Shown: positions 1 to 10,900 of the stretch, in pieces
Layout of the letters: every line of letters begins with the position of its first letter
Position numbering within the stretch: the first letter of the stretch is position 1
The notes under the pieces: generated by a model
Seen by the model: the letters and a program-made list of their open reading frames with translations, nothing else
Databases searched by the model: none
Told to the model about the DNA's origin: nothing
Program-made: the position numbers and the translations under genes
DNA from: Sphingomonas corticis
GTDB lineage: Bacteria; Pseudomonadota; Alphaproteobacteria; Sphingomonadales; Sphingomonadaceae
Assembly (NCBI RefSeq): GCF_012035195.1
Contig: NZ_JAAVJH010000004.1
Coordinates: forward strand, 124,001 to 188,000
DNA length: 64,000 bases
Reading direction: 5' to 3'

Positions 1-1
1 G

Positions 2-1024
2 ACGGTCGATACCGGTATCGACGTCGCCTACGAAGTCGACCTGTTCGGCCGCGTCCGCCGCAACGTGGAGGCCGCGCGCGGCGACGTCGGCGCGGCGGCG
101 GCCGACGCGGAGGCGGTGCGCGTGGCGGTGGTGGCGGAGACGACGCGCGCCTATGCCGATGCGGCGTCCGCGGCGGAGCGGCTGGCGGTGGCGACGCGCA
201 TCGTCGAGCTGCTCGACCGGTCGCTTCGCGTCACGAGCCGTCGCGCCGACGTGGGGCTGACCACGCCGCTCGACACCGCGCGCATCGCCACGCTGCGCGA
301 GCAGCGGCAGGCCGACGTGCCCGCGCTGGCGGCGGAGCGGCAGGCCGCGCTGTTCCGCCTGGCGACGCTGACGGGGCGCACGCCGGCCGAGCTGCCGCCG
401 GTCGCGGCGGCGCGCGGCACCGCGCTGCGGCTCGATCGGCCGATCCCGGTCGGCGACGGCGCCGCGTTGCTGGCGCGCCGCCCGGACGTGCACGCCGCCG
501 AGCGGCGGCTGGCGGCGGCGACGGCGCGGATCGGCGTGGCGACGGCGGACCTCTATCCCCGGATCAGCCTGGGCGGCTCGGTCGGCTCGACCGGCACGGG
601 CCTCGGCGATCTGTTCGGCGCGGGGCCGCTCAACTGGCTGCTCGGCCCGCTGGTCAACTGGACGCTGAACCCCACCAAGGCGCGCGCGCGGATCGACGCG
701 GCGGAGGCGGACACGCGCGGCGCGCTGGCCAGCTTCGACGGCGTGGTGCTGCAGGCGCTCGAGGAGACGGAGACCGCGCTCTCCAACTACGCCCGGGCAG
801 TGGAGCGGCGCGGCGCGTTGCAGGCGGCGCGCGACCGGGCCGAGGTGGTCGCGCGGATCACGCGCGCGCAGCAGCGCGAGGGGCAGATCGACAGCCTGGC
901 GCAGCTGGATGCGGAGCGGACCTTCGCCGACACGCAGGCCGCGCTGGCGCTGGCCGACGCGCAGATCGCGCGCGCGCAGATCGACGTCTTCCGTGCGCTC
1001 GGCGGCAGCTGGACCGCGGCGTGA
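2..1024 (+). CDS. Outer membrane efflux factor (NodT/OprM family), 5' end outside window
   Basis: This is the C-terminal part of a TolC-like outer membrane channel of an RND-type tripartite efflux system. It would carry substrate from an inner-membrane pump and periplasmic adaptor out of the cell. The reading frame is open from base 2 and about 340 residues are visible. The family pattern is clear: a 'YEVDLFGRVRR' segment, the Ala-rich helix repeats of the OEP domain, 'RRPDVHAAERRL' and 'DLYPRISLGGSVG' ahead of the second OEP repeat. The start, lipobox and pump genes must lie upstream of the window. It ends 31 bases before the next gene, which is unrelated in function. Confidence 0.9.
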   Translation, partial: TVDTGIDVAYEVDLFGRVRRNVEAARGDVGAAAADAEAVRVAVVAETTRAYADAASAAERLAVATRIVELLDRSLRVTSRRADVGLTTPLDTARIATLREQRQADVPALAAERQAALFRLATLTGRTPAELPPVAAARGTALRLDRPIPVGDGAALLARRPDVHAAERRLAAATARIGVATADLYPRISLGGSVGSTGTGLGDLFGAGPLNWLLGPLVNWTLNPTKARARIDAAEADTRGALASFDGVVLQALEETETALSNYARAVERRGALQAARDRAEVVARITRAQQREGQIDSLAQLDAERTFADTQAALALADAQIARAQIDVFRALGGSWTAA

Positions 1025-1055
1025 ACGCCGCGCGACTTGCTGCTACAACCCGGCC

Positions 1056-2111
1056 GTGCCGTCGCTCGCTGATCGCCTCCCGCTCGCCGTTCCGCTGATC
1101 CAGGCGCCGATGGCGGGCGTCTCCACTCCCGCGCTCGCCGCCGCGGTGTGCGAGGCGGGGGCGCTCGGATCGATCGCGCTGGGCGCCACCGACGCCGGCG
1201 GGGGGCGGGCGATGATCGCGCAGCTGCGCGCCCGCACCGCGCGGCCGTTCAACGTCAACCTGTTCGTCCACGCCGCGCCCGTGACCGATGCCGCGCGAGA
1301 GGCGGCGTGGCTCGCGTGGCTCGCGCCCCTCTTCGCACGCTACGGCGTCGCGCCGCCCGCCGCGCTTCACGCGCCCTATGTCCGCTTCGACGACGATCCG
1401 GCGATGCTGGCGCTGCTGATCGAGACCGCGCCAGCGGTCGCCAGCTTCCACTTCGGCCTGCCCTCCGCCGCGGCTGTCGCGGCGCTCAAGGCGCGCGGCG
1501 TCCTGCTCCTCGCCACGGCGACCAGCGTGACCGAGGGCGAAGCAGCGGTCGCAGCGGGGATCGACGTCGTCGTCGCGCAGGGGATCGAGGCGGGCGGGCA
1601 TCGCGGCCTGTTCGATCCCGCCGCACCCGACGATGCGCTGGGTACGCTGGCACTGACGCGGCTGCTGGTCCGCCGCTTGCCCGTGCCCGTGGTGGCGGCG
1701 GGCGGGATCATGGACGGGGCCGGCATTGCCGCGGCGCTGGCACTGGGCGCGGCGGCGGCGCAGCTCGGCACGGCGTTCGTCGCCTGTCCGGAAAGTGCGG
1801 CGGGGGACGCGTATCGCGCCGCGCTCGCGGGGCCCGGTGCGGCGCACACGGTGATGACCTCGCTCGTCTCCGGCCGTCCGGCGCGTTCGCTGCCGACGCG
1901 CTTCACCGCGCTCGCGGACGCGCCGATGCCGCCCGCTTATCCGATCGCCTATGCCGCGGGAAAGGCGCTCCACGCCGCGGCGTCCGCGACGGGGGAGCCG
2001 GGGTATGGCGCGCAATGGGCGGGGCAGGGCGCCCCGCTCGCCCGCGCGATGCCGGCGGCGGCGCTGGTCCGCATGCTGGCCGCCGAACTGGCGTCCTGCT
2101 CGTTGGCCTAG
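1056..2111 (+). CDS. Nitronate monooxygenase / 2-nitropropane dioxygenase family
   Basis: FMN-dependent TIM-barrel enzyme that oxidises alkyl nitronates (such as propionate-3-nitronate) to carbonyl compounds and nitrite; probably cytoplasmic. At 351 residues it has the usual length. Family marks are 'IQAPMAGVSTPALAAAV' at the N-terminus, 'EAGGHRG' (the conserved active-site histidine region) near the middle and 'PVVAAGGIMDG' in the phosphate-binding part of the barrel. I chose the GTG at 1056 because the conserved domain begins a few residues later; the frame is open further upstream but that sequence is Arg-rich and overlaps the efflux gene. Its stop lies 5 bases from the stop of the convergent GH92 gene. 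Confidence 0.86.
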   Translation: MPSLADRLPLAVPLIQAPMAGVSTPALAAAVCEAGALGSIALGATDAGGGRAMIAQLRARTARPFNVNLFVHAAPVTDAAREAAWLAWLAPLFARYGVAPPAALHAPYVRFDDDPAMLALLIETAPAVASFHFGLPSAAAVAALKARGVLLLATATSVTEGEAAVAAGIDVVVAQGIEAGGHRGLFDPAAPDDALGTLALTRLLVRRLPVPVVAAGGIMDGAGIAAALALGAAAAQLGTAFVACPESAAGDAYRAALAGPGAAHTVMTSLVSGRPARSLPTRFTALADAPMPPAYPIAYAAGKALHAAASATGEPGYGAQWAGQGAPLARAMPAAALVRMLAAELASCSLA

Positions 2112-2116
2112 TCACC

Positions 2117-4444
2117 TCAGCGCCGCGGGGCCGCCACGCTGGTCGAGAACGGCCGCTTGTCAGCGGCGGTGCCGAGCGTCCGGTTGGGCGTCGCCTGCAT
2201 CGTGAAGCGCAGCTCGCCGCCCGCGGCGATCTCCTCGTGCCGCAGGTACAGCCGGTCGAGCGCGCGCCCGTTCAGCGTCACCCGTCCGACGTAGCGGTTC
2301 CGCTCCGACAATCCGTCCGCCGCCACGACGAACCGCTGACCGTCGCGCAGCGTCAGCGCGGCGCGGCGAACGAAGGGGCGGCCGATGACATATTCGTTCG
2401 ATCCCGGCGCGACCGGGTAGAAACCCAGCGCAGTGAACACCAGCCAGGCGGACATCTGACCCAAATCGTCGTTGCCCGACAGCCCGTCGGGCGTGGCGCG
2501 ATACTGGCTGGCGACGATCTGTGCCAATCGCTCCTGCGTGCGCCACGGCTGGCCGGCGTGGACGTAGAGATAGGCGACATGATGGCTCGGCTCGTTGCCG
2601 TGAATGTATTGGCCGATCAGCCCGGCGATGTCCTCCGCGTGGCTGTAGTCGAGCTTCGAATTGTCGTAATCGAACATCGCGTCCAGCTTCGCCACCGCCG
2701 CCGCGTCGCCGCCGAGCTGCGCGAACATCGCGGCCTGGTCGTGCGGCACGAACCAGGAATATTGCCAGGCATTCCCCTCGGTATAGTCGCTGCCGTAATT
2801 GATCGCCGTAGGATCGAACGGTTCGCGGAAGCTGCCGTCGGCGCGGCGCGCGCGCAGGAAGCCGGTCTTCGCATCGAAGCTGTTGCGCCAGTTGCCGGCA
2901 CGCCGGTCGAACCGCCGCGCCACCGCATCGTCACCCAGAGCGTGGGCCATGCGCGCGATCGTCCAGTCGTCATAGGCGTATTCGACCGTCTTCGACGCCG
3001 CCTCCGGCTCGCGGTCGATCGGCACGTAGCCGAGCGTCCGATACTCGCCGATCCCGCCATAGTCGGGATAGTCGGCGCTGGCGACCATCGCGTCCAGCGC
3101 CTCCCGCGCGTCGAAGCCGCGCACGCCCTTCAGCCACGCGTCGGCGATGACGGGAACGGCGTGATAGCCGATCATCGTCCACGTCTCGCGCCCGTGGAAC
3201 TGCCACACCGGCAGGATGCCGAAGGGGCTGTCGCGCCGGCTGGCGAGCAGCGAGCGCACGAAGTCGGCGTTGCGCCGCTCCGGCTGGACCAGCAGCAGCA
3301 GCGGGTGCTCGGCGCGAAACGTATCCCAGAGCGAGAAAGTGGAGTGGAAGGTGAAGCCGTCGGCACGGTGCACCTGATCGTCGGTTCCACGGTACCGCCC
3401 GTCGGCGTCGGAGAAGACCGAGGGGGCGATCATCGAATGGTACAATGCGGTCGCGACCATCCGGCGCATCGGCACCGGCGCCTCCACGTCGAGCACGCCC
3501 AGGGCGCGTTCCCACGCCGCACGGGTTTCGCGCGCCACCGCGTCGAAGTCGCCCGGCTCGCTGGCAAGGTTCGCGACGGCGGCATCCTCGTCCACGCTGG
3601 AGATCGCGACCTTCAGCTCCAGCGGGCGTGACAGCCGGCCGAAATCGAGCCGCGCCACCAGCGCGCGGCCCTGCAATTGCGCGACGTCGGCCTTGCCGCG
3701 GCCGGGGCCCTGAAAGCCCTTGTACGGGACCGCCGCCTCGCGGTTCTCGAACGCATGGCCGGCGAGCGGCGCATCGGCGCGGATCGCGAAGAACAATTTG
3801 CGCGCGGGCGCCCAGCCGCGCGTCTCCCGCGCGCCGGTGATCGTGCCGTCGGCGCGGACGCGGAGCGAGGACCACAGGATCTTGCCGGGATAGTCGTAGA
3901 GCGAGCTGCGCAGGTCGAGCACGACGTGCGCCGCCTTTCCGGCGGGAAAACGGTAGCGATGGACGCCGACGCGCGTGCCCGCGGTCAGCTCGGCGCGCAC
4001 GCCCGTGTCGGCGAGCGTCACCGCGTAATAGCCCGGCCGTGCCGTCTCCGCGGCGTGCGAGAAGCGCGAGCGATAGCCCGCGCCGGGTTCGGCCGGGTCG
4101 CCCGGTTCCAGCGGCACCGTGTCGCCCGCCACGGGCATCAGCAGGAAGTCGCCCAGGTCCGAGTGACCCGCGCCGGAGAAATGCGTCTGCGAGAAGCCCT
4201 GGATCGTCGGATCGTCGTGGCGATAGCCCGCGGCGTGGCCGTAGCATGCGCGGATCTGGCAGCGCGTGTCGGTGTCGGGGCTGACCTGCACCATGCCGAA
4301 CGGGGCGACCGCGCCGGGAAAGGTGTGCCCCTCGCCCCCGGTGCCGATGAACGGGTCGACATCGTCGTACGGCCCGCGCGCCCCGGCGGGGGTGGTAGCG
4401 AGGGTCAGGAGGAGAGCGGCGGCGGCACGGCGGGCGAGAGGCAT
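2117..4444 (-). CDS. Secreted GH92 family alpha-mannosidase-like glycosidase
   Basis: Glycoside hydrolase family 92 enzyme, a calcium-dependent exo-alpha-mannosidase family that trims N-glycan or mannan side chains. The 775-residue protein has a Sec signal peptide (MPLARRAAAALLLT, cleavage after TPAGA) and the 'DPFIGTGGEGHTFPGAVAPF' start of the N-terminal domain. 'GFSQTHFSGAGHSDLGDF' and, late in the (alpha/alpha)6 barrel, 'GNDDLGQMSAW' (catalytic-region D-x-GQ-x-SAW) follow. The start at 4444 gives a clean signal peptide; an in-frame ATG 33 codons upstream does not. It diverges from the TonB receptor at 4693, suggesting shared glycan use. A second GH92 gene lies at 48373. Specificity cannot be read from the sequence. 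Confidence 0.9.
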   Translation of the reverse strand: MPLARRAAAALLLTLATTPAGARGPYDDVDPFIGTGGEGHTFPGAVAPFGMVQVSPDTDTRCQIRACYGHAAGYRHDDPTIQGFSQTHFSGAGHSDLGDFLLMPVAGDTVPLEPGDPAEPGAGYRSRFSHAAETARPGYYAVTLADTGVRAELTAGTRVGVHRYRFPAGKAAHVVLDLRSSLYDYPGKILWSSLRVRADGTITGARETRGWAPARKLFFAIRADAPLAGHAFENREAAVPYKGFQGPGRGKADVAQLQGRALVARLDFGRLSRPLELKVAISSVDEDAAVANLASEPGDFDAVARETRAAWERALGVLDVEAPVPMRRMVATALYHSMIAPSVFSDADGRYRGTDDQVHRADGFTFHSTFSLWDTFRAEHPLLLLVQPERRNADFVRSLLASRRDSPFGILPVWQFHGRETWTMIGYHAVPVIADAWLKGVRGFDAREALDAMVASADYPDYGGIGEYRTLGYVPIDREPEAASKTVEYAYDDWTIARMAHALGDDAVARRFDRRAGNWRNSFDAKTGFLRARRADGSFREPFDPTAINYGSDYTEGNAWQYSWFVPHDQAAMFAQLGGDAAAVAKLDAMFDYDNSKLDYSHAEDIAGLIGQYIHGNEPSHHVAYLYVHAGQPWRTQERLAQIVASQYRATPDGLSGNDDLGQMSAWLVFTALGFYPVAPGSNEYVIGRPFVRRAALTLRDGQRFVVAADGLSERNRYVGRVTLNGRALDRLYLRHEEIAAGGELRFTMQATPNRTLGTAADKRPFSTSVAAPRR

Positions 4445-4692
4445 GGTCACGTTACAGCACGGCGAGGCGGCCGCTCCAAGTCCGAGCACTCCAGCTCGGC
4501 TGATCCATGTTAGGGCAGCTTTCCTGTCGTTTAACCGGGGCAAAAAGACGGTGAGCCGAACGGCAGCGTATATTTACAATTCGGCAATCGAGGGCGCATT
4601 GCGCGGAAGGGGACGGCCTTGCAGGTCGTGGGAAAAACGGGGGCGATAACAACGGCGTGCGCTGAAATGCGTGCCGATCAGGGAGATCGTCT

Positions 4693-7600
4693 ATGCTCAC
4701 TCGTCCGTCCACCGCATGGCGCCGCGACGCCGCGGTCACCGCGCTCGCCGTCGCGCTCGCGGCCACGGCCGCGCCGGCCGGCGCGCAGGTCGCCGCACCC
4801 GCGCCGCAGCAGCCCGCCACGCCGGTGGAGCAGAGCCCGGTCGAGCCGGTGCCCGCCCCGGCTGACGCCCCCGCCGCCGATGCCGCCGGACCCGACATCG
4901 TCGTCACGGGATCGATCCTGCGCACCACCGACCGCGCCACGCCCTCCCCCGTCACCACGGTGAGCGCGGAGGCGCTGGACCAGCGCGGCGTGTCGACGGT
5001 GCAGGAGGGGATCCAGCAGCTGACGTCGAACAACGGCCCGGCGCTGACCAATTCCTTCACCGCCAACGGCGCCTTCGCCGGCGGTGCGTCGGCGGTGTCG
5101 CTGCGCGGCCTCAGCACCAATTCGACCCTGGTCCTGTTCGACGGGCTGCGCGCCGCTTACTATCCGCTGTCGGACGACGGCACGCGCAACTTCGTCGACC
5201 TGAACACCATTCCGGACGAGATCGTCGACCGGATCGAGGTGCTGCGCGACGGCGCCTCGTCCAGCTACGGCGCGGACGCGATCGCGGGCGTCGTCAACAT
5301 CATCACCAAGCGGCAGTATACCGGCATCGGCGGTCGCGCCGAGGCCGGCATCAGCGACCGCGGCGACGCCTCCAACTACCGCCTCAGCCTGATCGCGGGC
5401 ACCGGCGACTTGGACGAGAACGGCTACAACGCCTATGTCAGCGGCTTCTACATTCGCAGCGAAGCGCTGCGGAACCGCGACCGGCCGTACCCGTACAGCT
5501 CGTCGGACCAGCGCGGCATCTGCTTCGAGGGGAATTGCGGCCCGAACAACGTCGTCAACGGGCTGGACGGGGACGGCGGCTACACCTTCTCCGAAGTCAT
5601 CGCGAACACCGGCGGCACGCTCTACGTGCGCCCCTATGATGCCGCGAACACGACGGCGCTGGACCGCTACCGGCAGCTGAACCCGTCGCTCGGCTGCACG
5701 CGCGGCGCGGGCTACAACCTCAATCCGGCGGACATCGGCCGCACCGACGAGGACGGCAACCTCGTCAACGCCGCCGCGCCGCTGTCCGTCTGCCAGGACG
5801 ACCTCGTCTACAACGACGGCATCATCGCGCCGCAGATCGAGCGGTTCGGCGGCTCGGCGCGCTTCACCGCCACCGTGGGCGAGAATGCCGAGGCCTATGC
5901 GCTGGTCAATTTCCAGCAGAGCAGCGTCAGCTACTCGGGCGGGCTGGGCATCATCCGCGCCAGCGCCAACGCGGGCATCGATTTCCCGCGCTTCTCCACC
6001 GGCGCGACCGGCGGGGCGTTCGCGCCGGGATCGTTCCAGCTGACGCTGCCGGTCTACGTCTGCGCCACCGGCGTGGGCGCCGCCAACGGCATCGACACGG
6101 GCTGCAACGCGGCGAACGGCACGCTCAACCCCAACAATCCCTTCGCCGGCGACAACCAGGTCGCGCGCATCATCGGCCGCCTGCCCAATTTGCAGCAGTT
6201 CAACGCGACGCGCAGCCGCGTCTATCGCGCCGCGATCGGGATCAAGGGCAATGTCGCCGATACCTGGGACTATGCCTTCGACGCCACCGCGATGCACACC
6301 GACCTGCAGCGCACCACGCGCGGCTACGTGCGGATCGACAACTTGCTGACCGCCATCGCGCGGGGCACCTACAACTTCCTCGATCCCTTCGCGAACACCG
6401 CCGACCAGAACGCCTTCATCGCGCCGGACAACCGGACCAACGCCGAATCGGATCTCGCCCAGGCGCAGCTGACGGTCGGCCGCTCGCTCGCCGACCTGCC
6501 GGGCGGGCCGCTCCAGCTCGGCCTCGGCCTTGCCTATCGCTACGAGGCGATCAACGCGCCCAGCGGCAATCCCGACACCAACGGGCCGACCGACCGCTAC
6601 TTCGTCCTCAACGCTTTCGGCGTGGAGGGCAGCCGCTCGGTCTATTCCGCGTTCGGCGAGCTGAATGCGCCGATCGTCGACCAGTTCACGCTCAACGCCT
6701 CCGCGCGCTACGACAAGTACAGCAGCGGGCAGGACGCCTTCTCGCCCAAGGTGGGCGCGAAGTTCACGCCGATCCGCCAGCTGGCGATCCGCGGCACCTA
6801 CTCGCGCGGGTTCCGCATTCCCAGCTTCGGCGAGGCGAACGCGCTGCCGACGACCGGGTTCGTCGCGGCCTCCCCAACGACCTACTCGAACGAATTCCTG
6901 GCGCAGTACGGCTGCAACCAGGACAATTTCTCCACCGCCTGTCCGTCATACATCCGCCAGTCGTCGGTGGGCCTGACGACGCTCGCCTCGCCGGACCTGG
7001 AGCCGGAGAAGTCGCGCAGCTTCACCGCGGGCATCATCCTGGAGCCGATCCCGCAGCTGACCTTCACCGCCGACTATTTCAACATCAAGAAGACCAACGC
7101 GATCGCCTCCGCACAATCGTCGATCGCGATCGCGGCCTACAATGCGGGGCAGGCGATCCCGGACGGCTTCAACGTCATCGTCGACGCGCCCGATCCGGCC
7201 TTCCCCACCGCGCGCCCGCGCATCGCCTTTGTCGAATCCGGCTTCATCAACGCCAACACGATCAAGTCGGAGGGTCTCGATTTCTCCGCCACCGGCAATT
7301 TCGACCTGGGCGAGGGCATCCGCTTCACCTCCGCGGCGCAGGCCAGCCTGATCCTCGAGCTGTCGACCACCTTCCCCGACGGGACGAAGGAGAAGTATCA
7401 GGGGACGATCGGCAACTACAATCTGACCGCCGGGTCGGGCACGCCGCGCTGGCGCGGCAGCTGGCAGAACACGCTGGAGGTCGACGCCTTCACGCTGAGC
7501 GCCACCGCGCAATATTTCGACGGCTACAACCTGTCCGCCGAGGACCAGGGCGGCCAGCGCGGCGATTGCGGGCTGAACCCGGGCTACGTGCCGTGCGACG

Positions 7601-7803
7601 TGGACAGCTACATCACGCTGGACCTAACGGGCAGCGTGAAGATCAACGATCGCGCGACCTTCTACGTCAACGTGCTGAACGTGCTGGACGATCTGCCGCC
7701 GATCGACCCGGTCACCTATGGCGCGAACCTGTACAACCCGGTGCAGGGCGGCGTCGGCATCTACGGTCGGATGGTGCGCGCGGGGTTCAAGGTCGGTCTC
7801 TGA
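4693..7803 (+). CDS. TonB-dependent receptor (large, substrate unknown)
   Basis: Outer membrane, TonB-energised beta-barrel importer of 1036 residues. It has an N-terminal signal peptide ending in APAGAQ, a Pro/Ala-rich linker, a 'DIVVTGSIL' TonB-box-like start, a plug domain (about residues 85-190, 'IDRIEVLRDGASSSYGADAI' type motif) and a long barrel ending in an aromatic/Leu terminus (GFKVGL). A GGGAG-like Shine-Dalgarno lies just upstream of the ATG. It is divergent from the GH92 gene at 4444 and followed by a secreted amidohydrolase after a terminator. The substrate is probably a glycan fragment or peptide, inferred only from context. Confidence 0.92.
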   Translation: MLTRPSTAWRRDAAVTALAVALAATAAPAGAQVAAPAPQQPATPVEQSPVEPVPAPADAPAADAAGPDIVVTGSILRTTDRATPSPVTTVSAEALDQRGVSTVQEGIQQLTSNNGPALTNSFTANGAFAGGASAVSLRGLSTNSTLVLFDGLRAAYYPLSDDGTRNFVDLNTIPDEIVDRIEVLRDGASSSYGADAIAGVVNIITKRQYTGIGGRAEAGISDRGDASNYRLSLIAGTGDLDENGYNAYVSGFYIRSEALRNRDRPYPYSSSDQRGICFEGNCGPNNVVNGLDGDGGYTFSEVIANTGGTLYVRPYDAANTTALDRYRQLNPSLGCTRGAGYNLNPADIGRTDEDGNLVNAAAPLSVCQDDLVYNDGIIAPQIERFGGSARFTATVGENAEAYALVNFQQSSVSYSGGLGIIRASANAGIDFPRFSTGATGGAFAPGSFQLTLPVYVCATGVGAANGIDTGCNAANGTLNPNNPFAGDNQVARIIGRLPNLQQFNATRSRVYRAAIGIKGNVADTWDYAFDATAMHTDLQRTTRGYVRIDNLLTAIARGTYNFLDPFANTADQNAFIAPDNRTNAESDLAQAQLTVGRSLADLPGGPLQLGLGLAYRYEAINAPSGNPDTNGPTDRYFVLNAFGVEGSRSVYSAFGELNAPIVDQFTLNASARYDKYSSGQDAFSPKVGAKFTPIRQLAIRGTYSRGFRIPSFGEANALPTTGFVAASPTTYSNEFLAQYGCNQDNFSTACPSYIRQSSVGLTTLASPDLEPEKSRSFTAGIILEPIPQLTFTADYFNIKKTNAIASAQSSIAIAAYNAGQAIPDGFNVIVDAPDPAFPTARPRIAFVESGFINANTIKSEGLDFSATGNFDLGEGIRFTSAAQASLILELSTTFPDGTKEKYQGTIGNYNLTAGSGTPRWRGSWQNTLEVDAFTLSATAQYFDGYNLSAEDQGGQRGDCGLNPGYVPCDVDSYITLDLTGSVKINDRATFYVNVLNVLDDLPPIDPVTYGANLYNPVQGGVGIYGRMVRAGFKVGL

Positions 7804-7833
7804 CCCTTTCCGACCTGGCTGCGAGCGGGAACT

Positions 7834-7860
7834 GGGGGCGTCGTCCGGCGCCCCCTTTTT
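7834..7860 (+). terminator. Rho-independent terminator after TonB receptor
   Basis: Perfect 7-bp GC stem (GGGGGCG at 7834-7840, CGCCCCC at 7849-7855) with an 8-base loop, followed by five T residues. It starts 30 bases after the TonB receptor stop and separates it from the next gene. Confidence 0.85.
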
Positions 7861-7907
7861 CGTGCGCGCGGTTCGGCTAGAAGGCGGGACAAAGGGAGGA
7901 TTTCTCG

Positions 7908-10900
7908 ATGACGCCATTCCGTACCGCGACCGCGGTCGCGCTGTGCCTGCTCGCCGCCGATCTGCGCGCGCAGGTCGCCCCGCCCGCCGAACAGAAGCCG
8001 GTGGAGGAGACGCAGGCGCCGGAGGATCGCGCGACCGCCGCGGACCGGCCAGCCGACGCGCCGCTGCCGCCGCCCGTCCCTTCCGCCACGCCGGCCGTGC
8101 CCGCCGCGGCCACGACACCCGCGAAGCCGGCCAAGTGGGACGTCAACGCGCCGCGCGGCCTGTCGCTGCGCGAGGTGCGGATCGACGTGGACGAGGGCAG
8201 CTGGATGAACGTGGACGTGTCGCCCGACGGGCGCACGATCGCCTTCGACCTGCTGGGCGACATCTACACGATGCCGATCGCGGGCGGCACGCCGACGCGC
8301 GTCGCGCAAGGACTGGCGTTCGAGCACCAGCCGCGCTTCTCGCCCGACGGGCGCCGCATCGCTTTCACCTCCGACCGGGGCGGCGGCGACAACATCTGGG
8401 TGATGAACGTCGACGGCAGCGACAAGCGACAGGTGACGAAGGAGGACTTCCGTCTGCTGAACCAGGCGACGTGGAGCCCCGACGGCCGCTTCATCGCCGC
8501 GAAGAAGCATTTCACCACCGGACGCAGCCTCGGCACCGGCGAGATCTGGTTGTACCACGTCAGCGGCGGCGACGGCGTGCAGCTGGTGAAGCGCGCCAGC
8601 GAGCAGCTGCAGAAGGAGCTGGGCGAGCCCGTCTACGCCGCGGACGGGAAGAGCATCTTCTACACCCGCAACGTGACGCCCGGTCCGGTCTTCGAATATG
8701 CGCAGAACTCGCGGACCGACCTGTTCGACATCGAGCGCTACGACATCGCCACTGGCGAGGTGGAGACGGCCGTCAGCGGCGTCGGCGGCTCGGTGCGGCC
8801 CACGCCCTCTCGCGACGGCAAGCGCATCGCCTTCGTCCGGCGGGAGGGCAACAAGACCAAGCTGTGGCTGAAGGATCTCGACACCGGCGTCGAGCGCATC
8901 GTCTACGACGATCTCGACCGCGACGTGCAGGAGACGTGGGCGGTCACCGGCGTCTATCCCAACATGGCCTGGACGGCGGACGACCGCGCGATCGTGTTCT
9001 GGGCCGGCGGCAAGCTGCGCCGCGTCGCCGCGGACGGGACCGGCGCGGCGGTGATCCCGTTCCGCGTCACCGACACGCGTGTCGTCGCGGAGGCGACGCA
9101 TCCGGCGGTGGAGGTCTCCCCCGATCGCGTGGTGACGAAGATGCCCCGCTGGGCCAGCGTCTCGCCGGACGGGCGGCACGTGGTGTTCGAGACGCTGGGC
9201 CGGCTCTACGTGAAGCCGGTCGCCGGCGGCGCGGCGCGGCGGCTGACGCGCGGCGACGAGATGGAATTGTGGCCCAGCTGGTCGCGCGACGGGCGGCAGG
9301 TCGTGTTCGTCGGCTGGACCGACGCGGGCCTGGGCACGATCCGCACCGTGGCGGCGGGGGGCGGCGCGGCGAAGGCGGTGACGAGCGTGCCGGGCCTCTA
9401 TCGTCGGCCGCGCTTCTCGCCCGACGGCCGGACGATCGTCTTCGAACAGGGGCAGGGCGGCACGCTGACCGCGGCGCGGGGCAACCTGGGCAGCGGCGTC
9501 TACCGCGTCGCGGCGACCGGCGGCGCGCCGGAGCGGGTGGCGAAGGACGCCGCAGGCCCGCAGTTCGGTGCCGCCTCCGATCGGATCTTCATGACGAGGA
9601 ACGAGAAGGACAAGCGTCAGCTGGTCAGCACCGACCTGAACGGGCGGGACCAGCGCGTGCACGCCAGCGGCACGCTGGTGAACGAATACCAGGTCGCGCC
9701 GCGGGGCGACTACGTCGCCTTCCGGCAGAATTACGAGGCATTCGTCATGCCGCTGCTGCCGGGGACGCAGGCGGTGGACGTGGACAAGAAGGGCGGTCCG
9801 CTGCCCGTCACCAAGGTGAGCGTGGAGGGGGCGGACTTCATCAACTGGTCCGATGACGGGCGGCGGGTGCACTGGAGCCTGGGGCCGACGCTGTACTCCG
9901 CCGACACCGCCGCACTGTTCGCCGCTGCGCCGCAGGCGGAGGGCGCGCCCAGGTTCGCCGGGCCGAAGACGGGTGTGTCGTTGTCGATGGAGGTGCCCGC
10001 GGCGCGGCCGACCGGCATCGTCGCGCTGACGGGCGCGCGCGTGGTGACCATGGCGGCGGCGGACGGCGGCATCGTCGACGACGCCACCGTGCTGATCCGC
10101 GGCGACCGCATCGTCGCGGTCGGTCCGCGCGGATCGGTGGCGGTGCCCGCGGGCGCGGTGACGGTGGAGGTGGCCGGCAAGACGATCGTCCCCGGCTTCG
10201 TCGACGCGCACGCGCACGGGCCGCAGGGGGACGACGAGCTGATACCGGAGCAGAACTGGGACGCGATGGCGAACCTGGCCTTCGGCACGACCACCGTCCA
10301 CGACCCGTCCTCGCGCTCGGCAGAGATCTTCCCGGCGGCGGAGATGCAGCGCGCCGGCATGCGGCTCCAGCCGCGCACCTTCTCCACCGGCGAGATCATC
10401 TACGGCGCGAAGGCGCCCGAGGTGTACGCGGAGATCAACAGCTACGAGGACGCGCTGGCCGACGTGCGCCGGCTGAAGGCGCAGGGCGCGCATTCGGTAA
10501 AGAACTACAACCAGCCGCGGCGCGAGCAGCGGCAGATGGTGGTGGCCGCCGCGCAGGCGGAGGGGATGCACGTCGTCCCCGAGGGCGGGTCGCTGTTCAC
10601 GCAGGACGTCAGCCTGGTGCAGGACGGCAATTCCACCGTCGAACACAACGTGCCGCTGGAGCGCTTCTACGGCGACCTGGTGCAGCTGTGGACGCAGACG
10701 AAGGTCAATTACACGCCGACGCTGGTCGTCACCTACGGCGGGCCGGCGGGCGATCCGTACTGGCGCGCGCACACCGACGTGTGGAGGCACCCGCTCTTGA
10801 CGCGCCACGCGCCGCCCGCCGCGCTCGCCGCGCAGAACGCCCGACGGGAGATCGCGCCGGAGGAGGATTACGTCGACGACGAGAGCGCGCGCGAGGCGAA

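Noticed and set aside
4482..4499. CCGAGC-N6-GCTCGG hairpin in the GH92/TonB divergent gap
   Set aside because: Short GC stem with no T tract and no recognised operator form; such stems are frequent by chance at this GC content.
4445..4543. 33-codon N-terminal extension of the first GH92 gene
   Set aside because: The extended product would bury the signal peptide inside the chain; the ATG at 4444 gives a normal export signal.
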